NCBI GenBank assembly: GCA_048500275.1
Contig: JASNYI010000003.1
Location: 992,001 to 1,056,000, forward strand
Direction: 5' to 3'
Source: UBA5066 sp048500275
Lineage (GTDB): Bacteria; Acidobacteriota; Thermoanaerobaculia; UBA5066
DNA: 64,000 bases
Of the stretch, positions 42,917-50,970 are shown in pieces. The first letter of the stretch is position 1. The number at the start of each line of letters is the position of its first letter. The notes under the pieces were generated by a model, which was not told the DNA's origin, searched no databases, and saw only the letters and a list, made by a program, of their open reading frames with translations. Both the position numbers and the translations under genes were made by a program.

Positions 42917-44425
42917 GTGAAGACCATCAAGACCACCCTCCTCCTCTCGCTCGCCCTCGTCCTCGCGGTCCCGGCCTCCCCGGCCGCGGCCCAGGCCGAC
43001 TTCACGCGCTTCGTCGCCATCGGAGCCTCCGTCGACGCCGGCTTCCTCGACAACTGCTGGGTGAAGTACGGGCAGGTCGACTCCTGGAACGCCATCCTGG
43101 CCCGCCAGGCGAAGGCCCCGGCCTTCGAGCAGCCCCTCCTCGACACCCCGGGCGCCGGCGGCTGCCTCGTCCTGACGAGCCTCGCCCCCACCTTCTCGAC
43201 GAAGCCGAGCGAGGTCAGGCCCCTGAACCTGACGCTGCCGCGGCCCTACGACAACCTCTCGATTCCCGGCTACACGCTCAACCTGGCCCTCACTAAGAAG
43301 GTGCCCTCGGGCCCGACGGACATCGCCGCGCTCGTCCTTCGGACGCTGAACGCCACCCAGGTCGAGCAGGCGGCCGCGCTGCAGCCGACGTTCGTCTCCA
43401 TCGGTCTCTTCGGCAACGAGATCCTCGGCCCCGCTACTTCCGGCACCGCGATCGACGGCGTCACCGTCATGCCGGCCGCCATGTACGGCGCGAGCTACCA
43501 GGCGGTCGTCAACACGCTCCGGGCCGCCCAGGGAGGCGCCGGGAAGGGCGTCGTCCAGCTCATCCCCGACATCACGACGATCCCCTTCACGGCGACCGTC
43601 CCGCCCTTCATCACCGTGGGCGGCCAGCCGGTCCTCGGCCCAACCGGCCAGCCTCTCACCTTCCTCGGCTCGAAGGGAGGAAACATCGCAGCCCCGGGCG
43701 CCCCGGTCGCGCCGATCCCGGCCGACTCCCTCGTCAACATCACGGCCGCGGCCTTCCTCGCCACCGGCTACGGCATCCCCTGCGCCGTCCTCGACGCGGG
43801 CGGCGCCCCGGCAGGCGACCCCCGGCGGGCGAACTGCAACAAGCCCCTCCCGGACAACGCCAACCCGCAGCTCGGGATCCCCGGAGTCGTCCTCTACCCC
43901 GACGAGGTCGCCCTCCTGAAGACCCGCGCCGCCCAGTTCAACGACCAGATCCGGGCGATCGCGGGCGCCGCGGGCTACAAGGTCTTCGAGACGTCGGCCT
44001 TCTTCTCGAGCCTGAGGTCGCAGGGTCGCGACTTCGCCGGGATCACCGTGAACGCCGCGTTCCTGTCCGGCGGGCTCATCTCCTACGACGGTGTCCACCC
44101 GACAGCGCTCGGCTACGCCGTCTGGGCCGACGAGATGGTCCAGTTCATCAACGCGAGCTACGGCACAGAGATCCCCCGGGTCAACATGTACCCCTACCTC
44201 TTCAACGGCAACTCGTCTGCCGGCGGTTTCCCGATGAGCATCGGCACGCCGCTCACGAGCGAGGAGCTGATCGAGTACGCCGCCGCGATCTACACCCCCG
44301 AGGTGATGAAGGCCCTCCCGACGATGTTCCCGGTCTCCTTCCGGACCTCGGCCGCCGCGCCGGAGGCGGAGGAGGTCCCGGTGCCGGCAGAACCGCGATT
44401 CGGCCGGGCCATTCTCGTCGACTGA
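42917..44425 (+). CDS. Secreted SGNH/GDSL-type hydrolase
   Basis: A 502-residue exported protein (signal peptide LLLSLALVLAVPASPAAAQA). Block I reads VAIGASVDAGF, so the nucleophile would be S38 in a GAS rather than GDS context. A block-III-like GNE (SIGLFGNEIL) and the catalytic SYDGVHPTALGYAVWA near the C-terminus complete the SGNH pattern. Most of these enzymes are esterases or lipases. It shares a transcript with the FadL-type porin and is followed by a rho-independent terminator. The substrate is not known. Confidence 0.82.
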   Translation: MKTIKTTLLLSLALVLAVPASPAAAQADFTRFVAIGASVDAGFLDNCWVKYGQVDSWNAILARQAKAPAFEQPLLDTPGAGGCLVLTSLAPTFSTKPSEVRPLNLTLPRPYDNLSIPGYTLNLALTKKVPSGPTDIAALVLRTLNATQVEQAAALQPTFVSIGLFGNEILGPATSGTAIDGVTVMPAAMYGASYQAVVNTLRAAQGGAGKGVVQLIPDITTIPFTATVPPFITVGGQPVLGPTGQPLTFLGSKGGNIAAPGAPVAPIPADSLVNITAAAFLATGYGIPCAVLDAGGAPAGDPRRANCNKPLPDNANPQLGIPGVVLYPDEVALLKTRAAQFNDQIRAIAGAAGYKVFETSAFFSSLRSQGRDFAGITVNAAFLSGGLISYDGVHPTALGYAVWADEMVQFINASYGTEIPRVNMYPYLFNGNSSAGGFPMSIGTPLTSEELIEYAAAIYTPEVMKALPTMFPVSFRTSAAAPEAEEVPVPAEPRFGRAILVD

Positions 44426-44454
44426 GGTCCCCGGTCTCCAAATGTCACTCCGGA

Positions 44455-44486
44455 AGGGCCGCCTCAGGGCGGCCCTCCTCGTTTTT
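44455..44486 (+). terminator. Rho-independent terminator of the porin-hydrolase operon
   Basis: Perfect 9-bp stem AGGGCCGCC (44455-44463) and GGCGGCCCT (44468-44476) with loop TCAG, followed after CCTCG by TTTTT (44482-44486). Confidence 0.85.
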
Positions 44487-45265
44487 GATCTCCCGGCCGC
44501 CGCGACCAGAGAAGGGAAACGACTCCGCGGATCCGGACGGGACACGGGACCTGGACACGGAACACGGGACACGAGACCGGGGCCAGGACCGAAGGGGAGC
44601 CTCACCGCGAGGGTGGGTCCCGTCGCCGCCTGCTCCGCGCGGCCGACCCGCTTCCGCGTCCTCTGCGGCCGGGCGGGGCGCCCGCGCGAACTCCTCCCTT
44701 CGGTCGTCAAACAGCGCGCGGGCTTCACCCCCGCCCGGTCCTCGCGGGCGCGAGCGGGTCCCCGGCCGTGCTCGGGGGCGGCTCCCGGGACCCACCCCCG
44801 CGGCTCGGCCGGCCAGAACGGAAAGAAGGGGTCAGGTCTACCTTCTACGCTATACGAATTCCCGTATAGCGTAGGAGGTAGACCTGACCCCGGTTGAAGC
44901 GACCCAGGTTGAAGCGGTTGAAGGGCCGCCGAAGGCGGCTTCCCTGCAGGGCCTGGATGCGTGCCGGACGCGGGAGGGGCGGGGCGTCCCGCGAGCGAGC
45001 GTTCGAGCACGCGCGGGGACCCGCACGGCTTCGCGAGCAGGCCGCCGGACCAGGCGAGCGCGTTGTCTGACGACCGAAGGGAGGAGTTCGCGCTCGCCCC
45101 GGCGGCCCGCGCAGCGTGGCCGATGCGGGTCGCGCGCGCGCAGAGGGAGCCGTGGGACGCCCCGCCCCGGACGCGTCCCCCGGAGGAATCGACGAGACAT
45201 TGATGCGGGTGGGTGCTCTGGTTCCCCGGTTCCGCGGTTCCCCGGTTCCCCGCCCTCGCTCCCGC
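44487..45265. repeat. Long intergenic region with nested inverted repeats and a REP-like palindrome
   Basis: There is no convincing gene in this region. Outer arms 44684-44718 and 45059-45093 are inverted copies with 33 of 35 matches; inner arms 44754-44774 and 45004-45024 match at 19 of 21. Both pairs have the same centre near 44889, so the region is an imperfect palindrome of about 410 bp. The REP-like hairpin at 44828-44891 lies inside. A run of GGACACG/GGAACACG-type short repeats is at about 44540-44580 and two GGTTGAAGCG repeats are at 44892-44925. The region is probably a repeat locus of this genome. Confidence 0.7.
44828..44891. repeat. REP-like palindrome 1
   Basis: 29-bp arms (GGGGTCAGGTCTACCTTCTA, continuing CGCTATACG) with one mismatch around a 6-nt centre AATTCC. 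The core is shared with 63804-63867 and the half-site at 12065. As RNA it would form a strong hairpin. Confidence 0.85.
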
Positions 45266-47476
45266 TCAGCTCACCCAGGCGACGCCGACGCCGAGGATGT
45301 CGATGGCGCTGGAGGTCGGGAGGACGTGGACTCTCTCGAAGCGGGCCGGGTCGGGCGCCGCGGCCTTGGCCTCGAGCTCGGCCAGCTCGGCCTTGAGGGT
45401 CTCGATCTTCGTCTCGGCGGCGCCCTCCATCCGGCGCTTGCTGAGGACGGAGCCGACCTTGCCGACCCGAAGGGTCTTCTTCCTGCCCCCGAAGAGCCCG
45501 CCGAGGACGTCCATCGCCGCGCCGGCCATGGTCGCCATCGTCTCCATCGAGCGCGCTTTCTCGGCCTGCTCGGCGGCGGCGAGGTCTCGCCGCTTCTTCT
45601 CGATCCGCTCCGAGAGGGCCATCGTCGGCTTCGCCTTCTCCCCGACGCGGGCGCCGAAGGCGTGCTCGTCCTCGCCGGGGTTCGAGAGGAGGCCCGTCAC
45701 CGGGTCTCGGAGGAGATCCGTGGCGAGGAGGTCGGGGAGTCGCTCCTTCACCGCCTTCTCGGCTTCCTTCACGCCCCTCGCGCCCAGCCAGGAAGGAAGG
45801 TCGCCGTACGCGAGCGCCCGCGGGGGCGCGTCCTCGAGCTCCCGCCCCTCGAGCTCGAGCGCGTCGCCCTGCACCACCTCTCGCGGCGTCGCCGCGTCGA
45901 GAGGGAAGAGCCTCGTCGTCGTGATCTCGTCGGACATCCCCTTGCCCGACTTGTAGCGGACCGCCGCCCGAACCCAGAGGTACGCGGAAGCCCTCTCGCC
46001 GCCGCGGCGGTCGAGCCAGCGGGCCGGCCACTCGGCCGGGAGCATGGGCGGGCCGGCGGGGACGGCCGGGCCCGGGGGCGGGGCAGGTGCCGCCGCGACG
46101 GCAGCACCTCCCGGCAGGCTCGTGGCGACGCCTCCCGCGGGGGCCGGCGCCGCCTTTTTCAGCCTCGTCAGCTCGTCGCGCGTCATCGGGCCGCGCAGGT
46201 AGCTCATCGCCCAGCGGGTCTCGAAGATCTCGGGTCCCTTCCGGTGGACGTCGTGGAGGAGGAAGGTCCGCTTCTTCGTCTGGTTCAGGAGCGCGTCGAC
46301 GTCCGTCAGGCCCGCGGCGTCGGTGAGGCCGTCGGCGAGGCGCCTCCTGTCGCGCTCGGTCTGGAGCGTGCCGACCCACCAGCAGCCGCAGTTGGCCAGC
46401 CCCTTGTAGTCGAGGTCGACCGGGTTCTGCGTGGCCAGGACGGTCCCGACGCCGAACGCGCGCGCCTGCTTCAGGAGCGAGAGGAGAGGCTTCTTCGTCG
46501 GCGGCTCGCCCGACGGCGGGAAGAACCCGAAGATCTCGTCGATGTAGACCAGCGCCCGCAGCGACGTCGAGCCGGGCTGCGAGCGGAGCCAGGAGCGGAC
46601 GCGAGAGAGGAGCGTCGCGACGACGAAGAGACGCTCGGGGTCGGAGAGGTGCGAGATCGAGAATATGGAGAGCTTTGCCGGTTCCCCGCCCCTGCCGAGG
46701 AGGACGTCGATGTCGAGCGGCACGCCTCCGCGGAAGGCCGCCGTCGCGGGCGAAGCGAGGAGGCTGTTGAGCCCGAGGACGAGGCCGTCGCGCTCCTTCT
46801 TCGGGAAGAACGTCTCGAGCGGCAGCGCGCCGATCGCCCCGAACGGCGGCTGCGCGGCGGCGCCGACGAGCGACTCGAGAGTGGCCGTTTCCCCCTTCGC
46901 CCAGATCTCCTCTACGCAGCGCGCAAGGAGGATGAAGTCGCGCGAGGAGACCGGGTCGGCGTCGCGGCCGAGGAGCCCGAGGAGCCCGCCCAGGAACGCC
47001 GTCATCAGGTCGCGCCCCTCCTCGCTCTGCGCGCCGTCCGGCGGTGGAGCGAGGGCGCCGAGGAGGTCGACCTGGACGCCGGCCGTGGAACCGGGCGTGA
47101 AAATGGTGACCGAGCGCGAGGCGGCGTAGGAGGCGACGTCGGCCGCGGTGATCCCCCACCCCGCGAGGCCCTCGCTCCACTTCCTCGCCTCGCCTTCAGG
47201 CGTGGCCTCTCCCCCGCCGGGGACCCACGGCGCGAACTCGTCCGGCGCGAGCCGCGGGAAGGCGAGCGCGAGGTTGCCGAGGTCTCCCTTGGGGTCGATC
47301 GCCAGGACGGGAATCCCCTGCTTGAGCAGCTCCTCGATCAGGAGGATGCCGAGGGCGGTCTTGCCGCTTCCCGTCATCCCGACGATGAGGCCGTGGGTCA
47401 TAAGGTCGTCGGGGTCGAGCGCGAGCGGCGCCGGCGCCTTCGTGACGGAGCGGCCGAGGAAGAGCTCGTTGGCCAT
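45266..47476 (-). CDS. HerA-like/DUF853 ATPase
   Basis: A 736-residue ATP-binding protein. Walker A is G33-T40 (GMTGSGKT) and IPVLAIDPKGDLGNL follows; later LRALVYIDEIFGFFPPSGEPPTKK is Walker B and VLATQNPVDLDYKGLANCG is the sensor region, all typical of HerA-type translocases of the DUF853 group. The C-terminal 200 residues form a basic coiled coil followed by a small domain ending in GVGVAWVS. The function is uncertain: DNA translocation in repair, or a stand-alone ATPase. ATG 47476 has a GGGAGG site. Confidence 0.8.
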   Translation of the reverse strand: MANELFLGRSVTKAPAPLALDPDDLMTHGLIVGMTGSGKTALGILLIEELLKQGIPVLAIDPKGDLGNLALAFPRLAPDEFAPWVPGGGEATPEGEARKWSEGLAGWGITAADVASYAASRSVTIFTPGSTAGVQVDLLGALAPPPDGAQSEEGRDLMTAFLGGLLGLLGRDADPVSSRDFILLARCVEEIWAKGETATLESLVGAAAQPPFGAIGALPLETFFPKKERDGLVLGLNSLLASPATAAFRGGVPLDIDVLLGRGGEPAKLSIFSISHLSDPERLFVVATLLSRVRSWLRSQPGSTSLRALVYIDEIFGFFPPSGEPPTKKPLLSLLKQARAFGVGTVLATQNPVDLDYKGLANCGCWWVGTLQTERDRRRLADGLTDAAGLTDVDALLNQTKKRTFLLHDVHRKGPEIFETRWAMSYLRGPMTRDELTRLKKAAPAPAGGVATSLPGGAAVAAAPAPPPGPAVPAGPPMLPAEWPARWLDRRGGERASAYLWVRAAVRYKSGKGMSDEITTTRLFPLDAATPREVVQGDALELEGRELEDAPPRALAYGDLPSWLGARGVKEAEKAVKERLPDLLATDLLRDPVTGLLSNPGEDEHAFGARVGEKAKPTMALSERIEKKRRDLAAAEQAEKARSMETMATMAGAAMDVLGGLFGGRKKTLRVGKVGSVLSKRRMEGAAETKIETLKAELAELEAKAAAPDPARFERVHVLPTSSAIDILGVGVAWVS

Positions 47477-47543
47477 GGGAGACCTCCCGGGTGGAATCCT
47501 GGGCAAGGAGGGATCTTACCGGCCGCGCGGACATAATCGACCC

Positions 47544-47933
47544 ATGAACGAAGGACGCAGCCCCGCCATCCGGGTCACGCTCATGCCGAAGGACACGAAC
47601 GTCCACGGGACGATCTTCGGGGGCGTCCTGCTGTCGTACATCGACCTGGCCGCCGCCGTCGCCGCCCGCGCCCACTGCGACCTCATGGTCACGGTGAAGA
47701 TGAACGAGGTCGTCTTCCACCAGCCCGTCTTCGTCGGCGACCTCGTGTCGTTCTACGCCGACGTCGTCCGGATCGGGAACACCTCGATCACGATGAAGGT
47801 CACGGTGGAGGCCCAGCGGTGGCGCGACACGGGGGAGGCGGTGAAGGTGACGGAGGCCGAGGTCGTCTACGTGAACGTCGACGAGGAGCGCCGGCCGAAG
47901 CCGATCACGCGCCGGGAGATCGCGGGCGCGTAG
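47544..47933 (+). CDS. Acyl-CoA thioesterase (hotdog fold)
   Basis: A 129-residue YciA/CbxJ-type hotdog protein: MPKDTNVHGTIFGGVLLSYIDLAAA with the catalytic Asp region (SYIDLA), VTVKMNEVVFHQPVFVGDLVSFYADV and the C-terminal AEVVYVNVDEERRPKPI. It hydrolyses acyl-CoA to free acid and CoA in the cytoplasm. Divergent from the HerA-like gene (67-bp gap). Confidence 0.9.
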   Translation: MNEGRSPAIRVTLMPKDTNVHGTIFGGVLLSYIDLAAAVAARAHCDLMVTVKMNEVVFHQPVFVGDLVSFYADVVRIGNTSITMKVTVEAQRWRDTGEAVKVTEAEVVYVNVDEERRPKPITRREIAGA

Positions 47934-47936
47934 GGC

Positions 47937-48368
47937 CTACTCGTCGCCCCGCGGCGCGGCCCGGTGCTTCTTCAGGCTCGCGAGCCTCTTCTTCAGGACG
48001 AGACGCGCCTCGCGCGCGCCGGCGGAGGGCCGCGTGGGGCGGCGGCGTCTTGGGACGACGAGCGCGGCCGCGACGAGGGCGCGCGCCTTTGCGCGGGCGG
48101 TCTCGAGGTTGCGGTGATAGTCGCGGCTCTCGCCGGCCGTGAGGCGAAGACGACCGGTCGCGTCGCGCCGGCCTTCGGAGAGGGCCGCGAGGCGGGCCCG
48201 GGCACCTTCGTCGAGCCCCTCGACGAGGGCGAGGTCCACGAGGAGCTCGGCTCTCGACGCGACCTTGTTGACGTTCTGACCGCCCGGGCCGCCCGAGCGG
48301 ACGCCCCGCGCCTCGAGGGCGGCGGCGGGAATCCTCACGCCGGGGGCGACGTCGATCGGGTCGGGCAC
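47937..48368 (-). CDS. arfB: Ribosome rescue peptidyl-tRNA hydrolase (ArfB-type)
   Basis: A 143-residue protein with the catalytic GGQ (G29-G30-Q31 in RSGGPGGQNVNKV) and a long basic C-terminal helix (KARALVAAALVVPRRRRPTRPS, LVLKKRLASLKKHR) that would enter the empty mRNA channel of stalled ribosomes. GTG start. Converges with the thioesterase gene with only 3 bp between stops. Confidence 0.9.
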   Translation of the reverse strand: MPDPIDVAPGVRIPAAALEARGVRSGGPGGQNVNKVASRAELLVDLALVEGLDEGARARLAALSEGRRDATGRLRLTAGESRDYHRNLETARAKARALVAAALVVPRRRRPTRPSAGAREARLVLKKRLASLKKHRAAPRGDE

Positions 48369-48414
48369 GCGGGGATGGTGCCATGGCTCCTATGATGGCG
48401 GCGAGGCCTCGCGC

Positions 48415-49902
48415 GTGACGCCCTTCGAACCCTCCTGGCTCCCCTTCGCCGCGAAACGGCGGGTGTTCGACGTCTTCCTCGCTCTCGTGATCGTCCTCGC
48501 CTTCACGGCCCTCGGCCGGGCCGGCGCCGCGAACCCGACGACCGCCGGCTTTCTGTTCTTCGTCGCCGTCCTCGGCCTGGCGGTCGTCCGGGGCCTCACG
48601 GCGGCCGTCGCCGGCTCCGTGGGAGCCACGCTCGCATTCAACTGGTTCTTCTTCCCTCCGCTCCACACCTTCTCGATCGCGGAGCCCGCCAACTGGGCCG
48701 CCCTCTCCTCGTTCCTCCTCGTCGCCGTCGTAGCCAGCCGACTCGTCGTAAAGGCCCGCGAGAAGGCGCTGGAGGCCGAGGCGAGGAGAGGAGAGCTGGA
48801 GCTCCTCTACGACCTTTCCGTCGACCTCTTCGCCGCGACGAACAGGGTCGGGCTGCTCGGCGAGGCGGCGGGACGGTTCGTCCGCTCGCTCGGGGCCCTC
48901 GCCGGGGGCCTTCTGGCATTTCCCGAAGGGGAGAGTCGGCCCGAGCGGGTCTCGTGGACGGGCGAGCCCCCGTCGACGGAGGCGGAGAAGCTCGCCCGGA
49001 CCGTCGCGGACCGGCGGGAGGGCGCCGAGGTCCCGGCGGCGGAGGGGCGGCGCGACGCCTTCCTGCCGCTCGTCGTCGGCGGGCGAACGAGCGGCGTCCT
49101 CGTCCTCCTCGGTACCGCGGCCGGCCGGGCGGTCCTCGAGCCCGCGGCCCGCCTCGTCGCGCTCGCGGTGGAGCGGGAGCGATTCCTCGAGGAGAGCGCC
49201 CGGCACGAGGCCGTGAGGCAGAGCGAGGAGCTGAAGACCTCGCTCCTCAGGGCGGTCTCGCACGACCTGAGAACGCCCCTCACGGCGATGACGCTCCAGA
49301 TCGAGGCGCTCCGCCGCCACTCCCGGGACGCCGTGGAGCAGCGGGACCTCGACGACCTCTCCCGCGAGACGGCCCGCCTGGGCCGGCGCATCGACAACCT
49401 CCTCGCCCTCGCCCGCCTCGAAGCGGGCCGCAGCCGCCCGAACCCCGAGCCGACGCCCGCCGCGGACCTCTTCCGCGCCACCCGCGAGGCCCTGCCCCTC
49501 CTCCTCGACGCTCACCCGGTCCACGTCACCGTCGACCGCGCCTGCCCCGACCTCTACGTCGACCCCTCTCTCGCGCTCGAGGTCCTCGTGAACCTCCTCG
49601 AGAACGCGGCGCGGGCGGCGCCCGAGGGAACGGCGCTCGAGCTCTCCGCCCTCGCGCATCCGGTCGCGCGGGACCGCGTCCGGATCGAGGTTGCCGACCG
49701 CGGTCCCGGCGTCCCCGCCGACACAAGCGCAACGGGCGCGGGAGGAGAGTCCTCCGACGTGGCCCGACGGGGGCTCGGCCTCGAGATCGCGCGCGGCCTG
49801 GCCTCGGCCAACGGCGGCGACGTGACGCTGCTGCCGCGTCCCGGAGGAGGGACGGTCGCGCGGGTCGACTTCCCGGCGGCCCCCGAGCCGGAGGACGCGT
49901 GA
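48415..49902 (+). CDS. kdpD: Kdp sensor kinase, membrane and kinase half of KdpD
   Basis: A 495-residue protein corresponding to the C-terminal half of KdpD. Four membrane helices (DUF4118-like, residues 15-110, with FNWFFFPPLHTFSI), a GAF-like region, then HisKA with H283 in AVSHDLRTPLTAM and HATPase with NLLENAARAAP and GLGLEIARGLA. It lacks the N-terminal KdpD sensor domain and universal-stress domain, which are encoded 5.4 kb downstream (55349-56503). The stop overlaps the kdpE start (GTGA). It would phosphorylate KdpE under potassium limitation. Confidence 0.9.
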   Translation: MTPFEPSWLPFAAKRRVFDVFLALVIVLAFTALGRAGAANPTTAGFLFFVAVLGLAVVRGLTAAVAGSVGATLAFNWFFFPPLHTFSIAEPANWAALSSFLLVAVVASRLVVKAREKALEAEARRGELELLYDLSVDLFAATNRVGLLGEAAGRFVRSLGALAGGLLAFPEGESRPERVSWTGEPPSTEAEKLARTVADRREGAEVPAAEGRRDAFLPLVVGGRTSGVLVLLGTAAGRAVLEPAARLVALAVERERFLEESARHEAVRQSEELKTSLLRAVSHDLRTPLTAMTLQIEALRRHSRDAVEQRDLDDLSRETARLGRRIDNLLALARLEAGRSRPNPEPTPAADLFRATREALPLLLDAHPVHVTVDRACPDLYVDPSLALEVLVNLLENAARAAPEGTALELSALAHPVARDRVRIEVADRGPGVPADTSATGAGGESSDVARRGLGLEIARGLASANGGDVTLLPRPGGGTVARVDFPAAPEPEDA

Positions 49903-50618
49903 TCCGCCGGTCTGCCCTCATCCTCGTGGCCGACGACGACCCGGCCATACGCCGGGCGCTCGCCGCCGAGCTGCAGTCCGAGGGCTACGACGTCACGGAG
50001 GCGGCCGACGGGCGAGAGGCGCTCGCGGCCTTCGAGAGAGACGAGCCGGACCTCGTCCTGACCGATCTCGCGATGCCCGTCGCCGACGGGTTCGCCGTCG
50101 TCGCCGGCGTGAGGGAGACCGGGACGACGCCCGTCCTCGTCCTCTCGGTCCGCGGCGCGGACGGCGACAAGATCCGCGCCCTCGACCTCGGGGCCGACGA
50201 CTACGTCACGAAGCCCTTCTCCCTGCCCGAGCTCCTGGCGCGCGTCCGCGCGCACCTTCGGCGAAGCGGCGTCGGCGCCGGCCCTCGCATTCTCCGCTTC
50301 GAGGGGCTGTCCGTCGACCTCGAGCGGCGCAGGGTCGTCCAGGGGGAGCGCGAGGTGAAGCTGACGCCGACGGAGCTCTCGATCCTCGAGCTCCTCGCGA
50401 CGAACGCCGGCAAGCCGGTCACCATCGCCCGGATCATCGGGCGCGTCTGGAGAGGGGCGCCCGGCACGACGCCGGACACCGTCCGGGTCCACGTCGGCTC
50501 CATGCGCCGGAAGATCGAGCCCGACCCCTCCTCTCCGCGCTACGTCGTCACCGAGCCCTGGGTCGGGTACAGGTTCGTCGCAGAGCCCGTCGAAGGGCCG
50601 GTCGACACCGACCTTTAG
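49899..50618 (+). CDS. kdpE: KdpE-type response regulator
   Basis: A 239-residue OmpR/PhoB-type regulator: receiver domain with phospho-acceptor D56 (LVLTDLAMP), K in DDYVTKPF, and a C-terminal winged helix (VKLTPTELSILELLATNAGKPV, ... VRVHVGSMRRKIEPDP). GTG overlapping the kinase stop. It should activate the kdpFABC genes downstream. Confidence 0.93.
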   Translation: MIRRSALILVADDDPAIRRALAAELQSEGYDVTEAADGREALAAFERDEPDLVLTDLAMPVADGFAVVAGVRETGTTPVLVLSVRGADGDKIRALDLGADDYVTKPFSLPELLARVRAHLRRSGVGAGPRILRFEGLSVDLERRRVVQGEREVKLTPTELSILELLATNAGKPVTIARIIGRVWRGAPGTTPDTVRVHVGSMRRKIEPDPSSPRYVVTEPWVGYRFVAEPVEGPVDTDL

Positions 50619-50693
50619 CCTTTCTTTCGCCCCTCTTCCGGACTTCTTGATCCCCGCGGAGGCACCTTCCCGACCGTGGAAGGAAATTGCCTC

Positions 50694-50777
50694 ATGTCGC
50701 TCTTCGTCATCCTCGCCGTCGGAGTCCTCCTCTTCGTCGTCGACTCCTCCCGGACGAAGCCGGGCGATCCGCTCTGA
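50694..50777 (+). CDS. Single-helix microprotein upstream of kdpF (27 aa)
   Basis: ATG with an AAGGAAA site. The peptide begins SLFVILAVGVLLFVV followed by a charged tail, one membrane helix. Located between kdpE and kdpF in the kdp cluster. It may be a small Kdp-associated protein or a leader; no family assigned. Confidence 0.5.
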   Translation: MSLFVILAVGVLLFVVDSSRTKPGDPL

Positions 50778-50782
50778 GCTCG

Positions 50783-50890
50783 ATGGCAGATGCCCTTCTC
50801 GTCCTCGCGACGCTCTTCCTGGGCGGCCTCGCCCTCCTCTTCGTCCGCGTCTGCGCCGACCTCCTGCCGGAGGACCGCGATGAGCGCTGA
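50783..50890 (+). CDS. Single-helix microprotein upstream of kdpF (35 aa)
   Basis: ADALLVLATLFLGGLALLFV followed by RVCADLLPEDRDER. One membrane helix with Cys in an RVCADLL-type end, resembling small unannotated proteins that precede kdpF in other high-GC genomes. The stop overlaps the kdpF start region by 11 bp, which supports translation. Confidence 0.55.
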   Translation: MADALLVLATLFLGGLALLFVRVCADLLPEDRDER

Positions 50891-50969
50891 GTCCGTCGTC
50901 GGCCTCGTCCTGGCGACGCTGGCCCTCGCCTACCTCCTCTTCGCCCTCCTGAAACCGGAGAGGCTCTGA
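50880..50969 (+). CDS. kdpF: Potassium-transporting ATPase subunit KdpF
   Basis: A 29-residue peptide with the KdpF pattern ESVVGLVLATLALAYLLFAL followed by LKPERL. It stabilises the KdpABC complex in the inner membrane. Ends one base before the kdpA GTG. Confidence 0.85.
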   Translation: MSAESVVGLVLATLALAYLLFALLKPERL

Positions 50970-50970
50970 G

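Noticed and set aside
45116..47536. 806-codon frame antisense to the HerA-like gene
   Set aside because: Composition of a shadow frame; the opposite strand has Walker motifs and family signatures.
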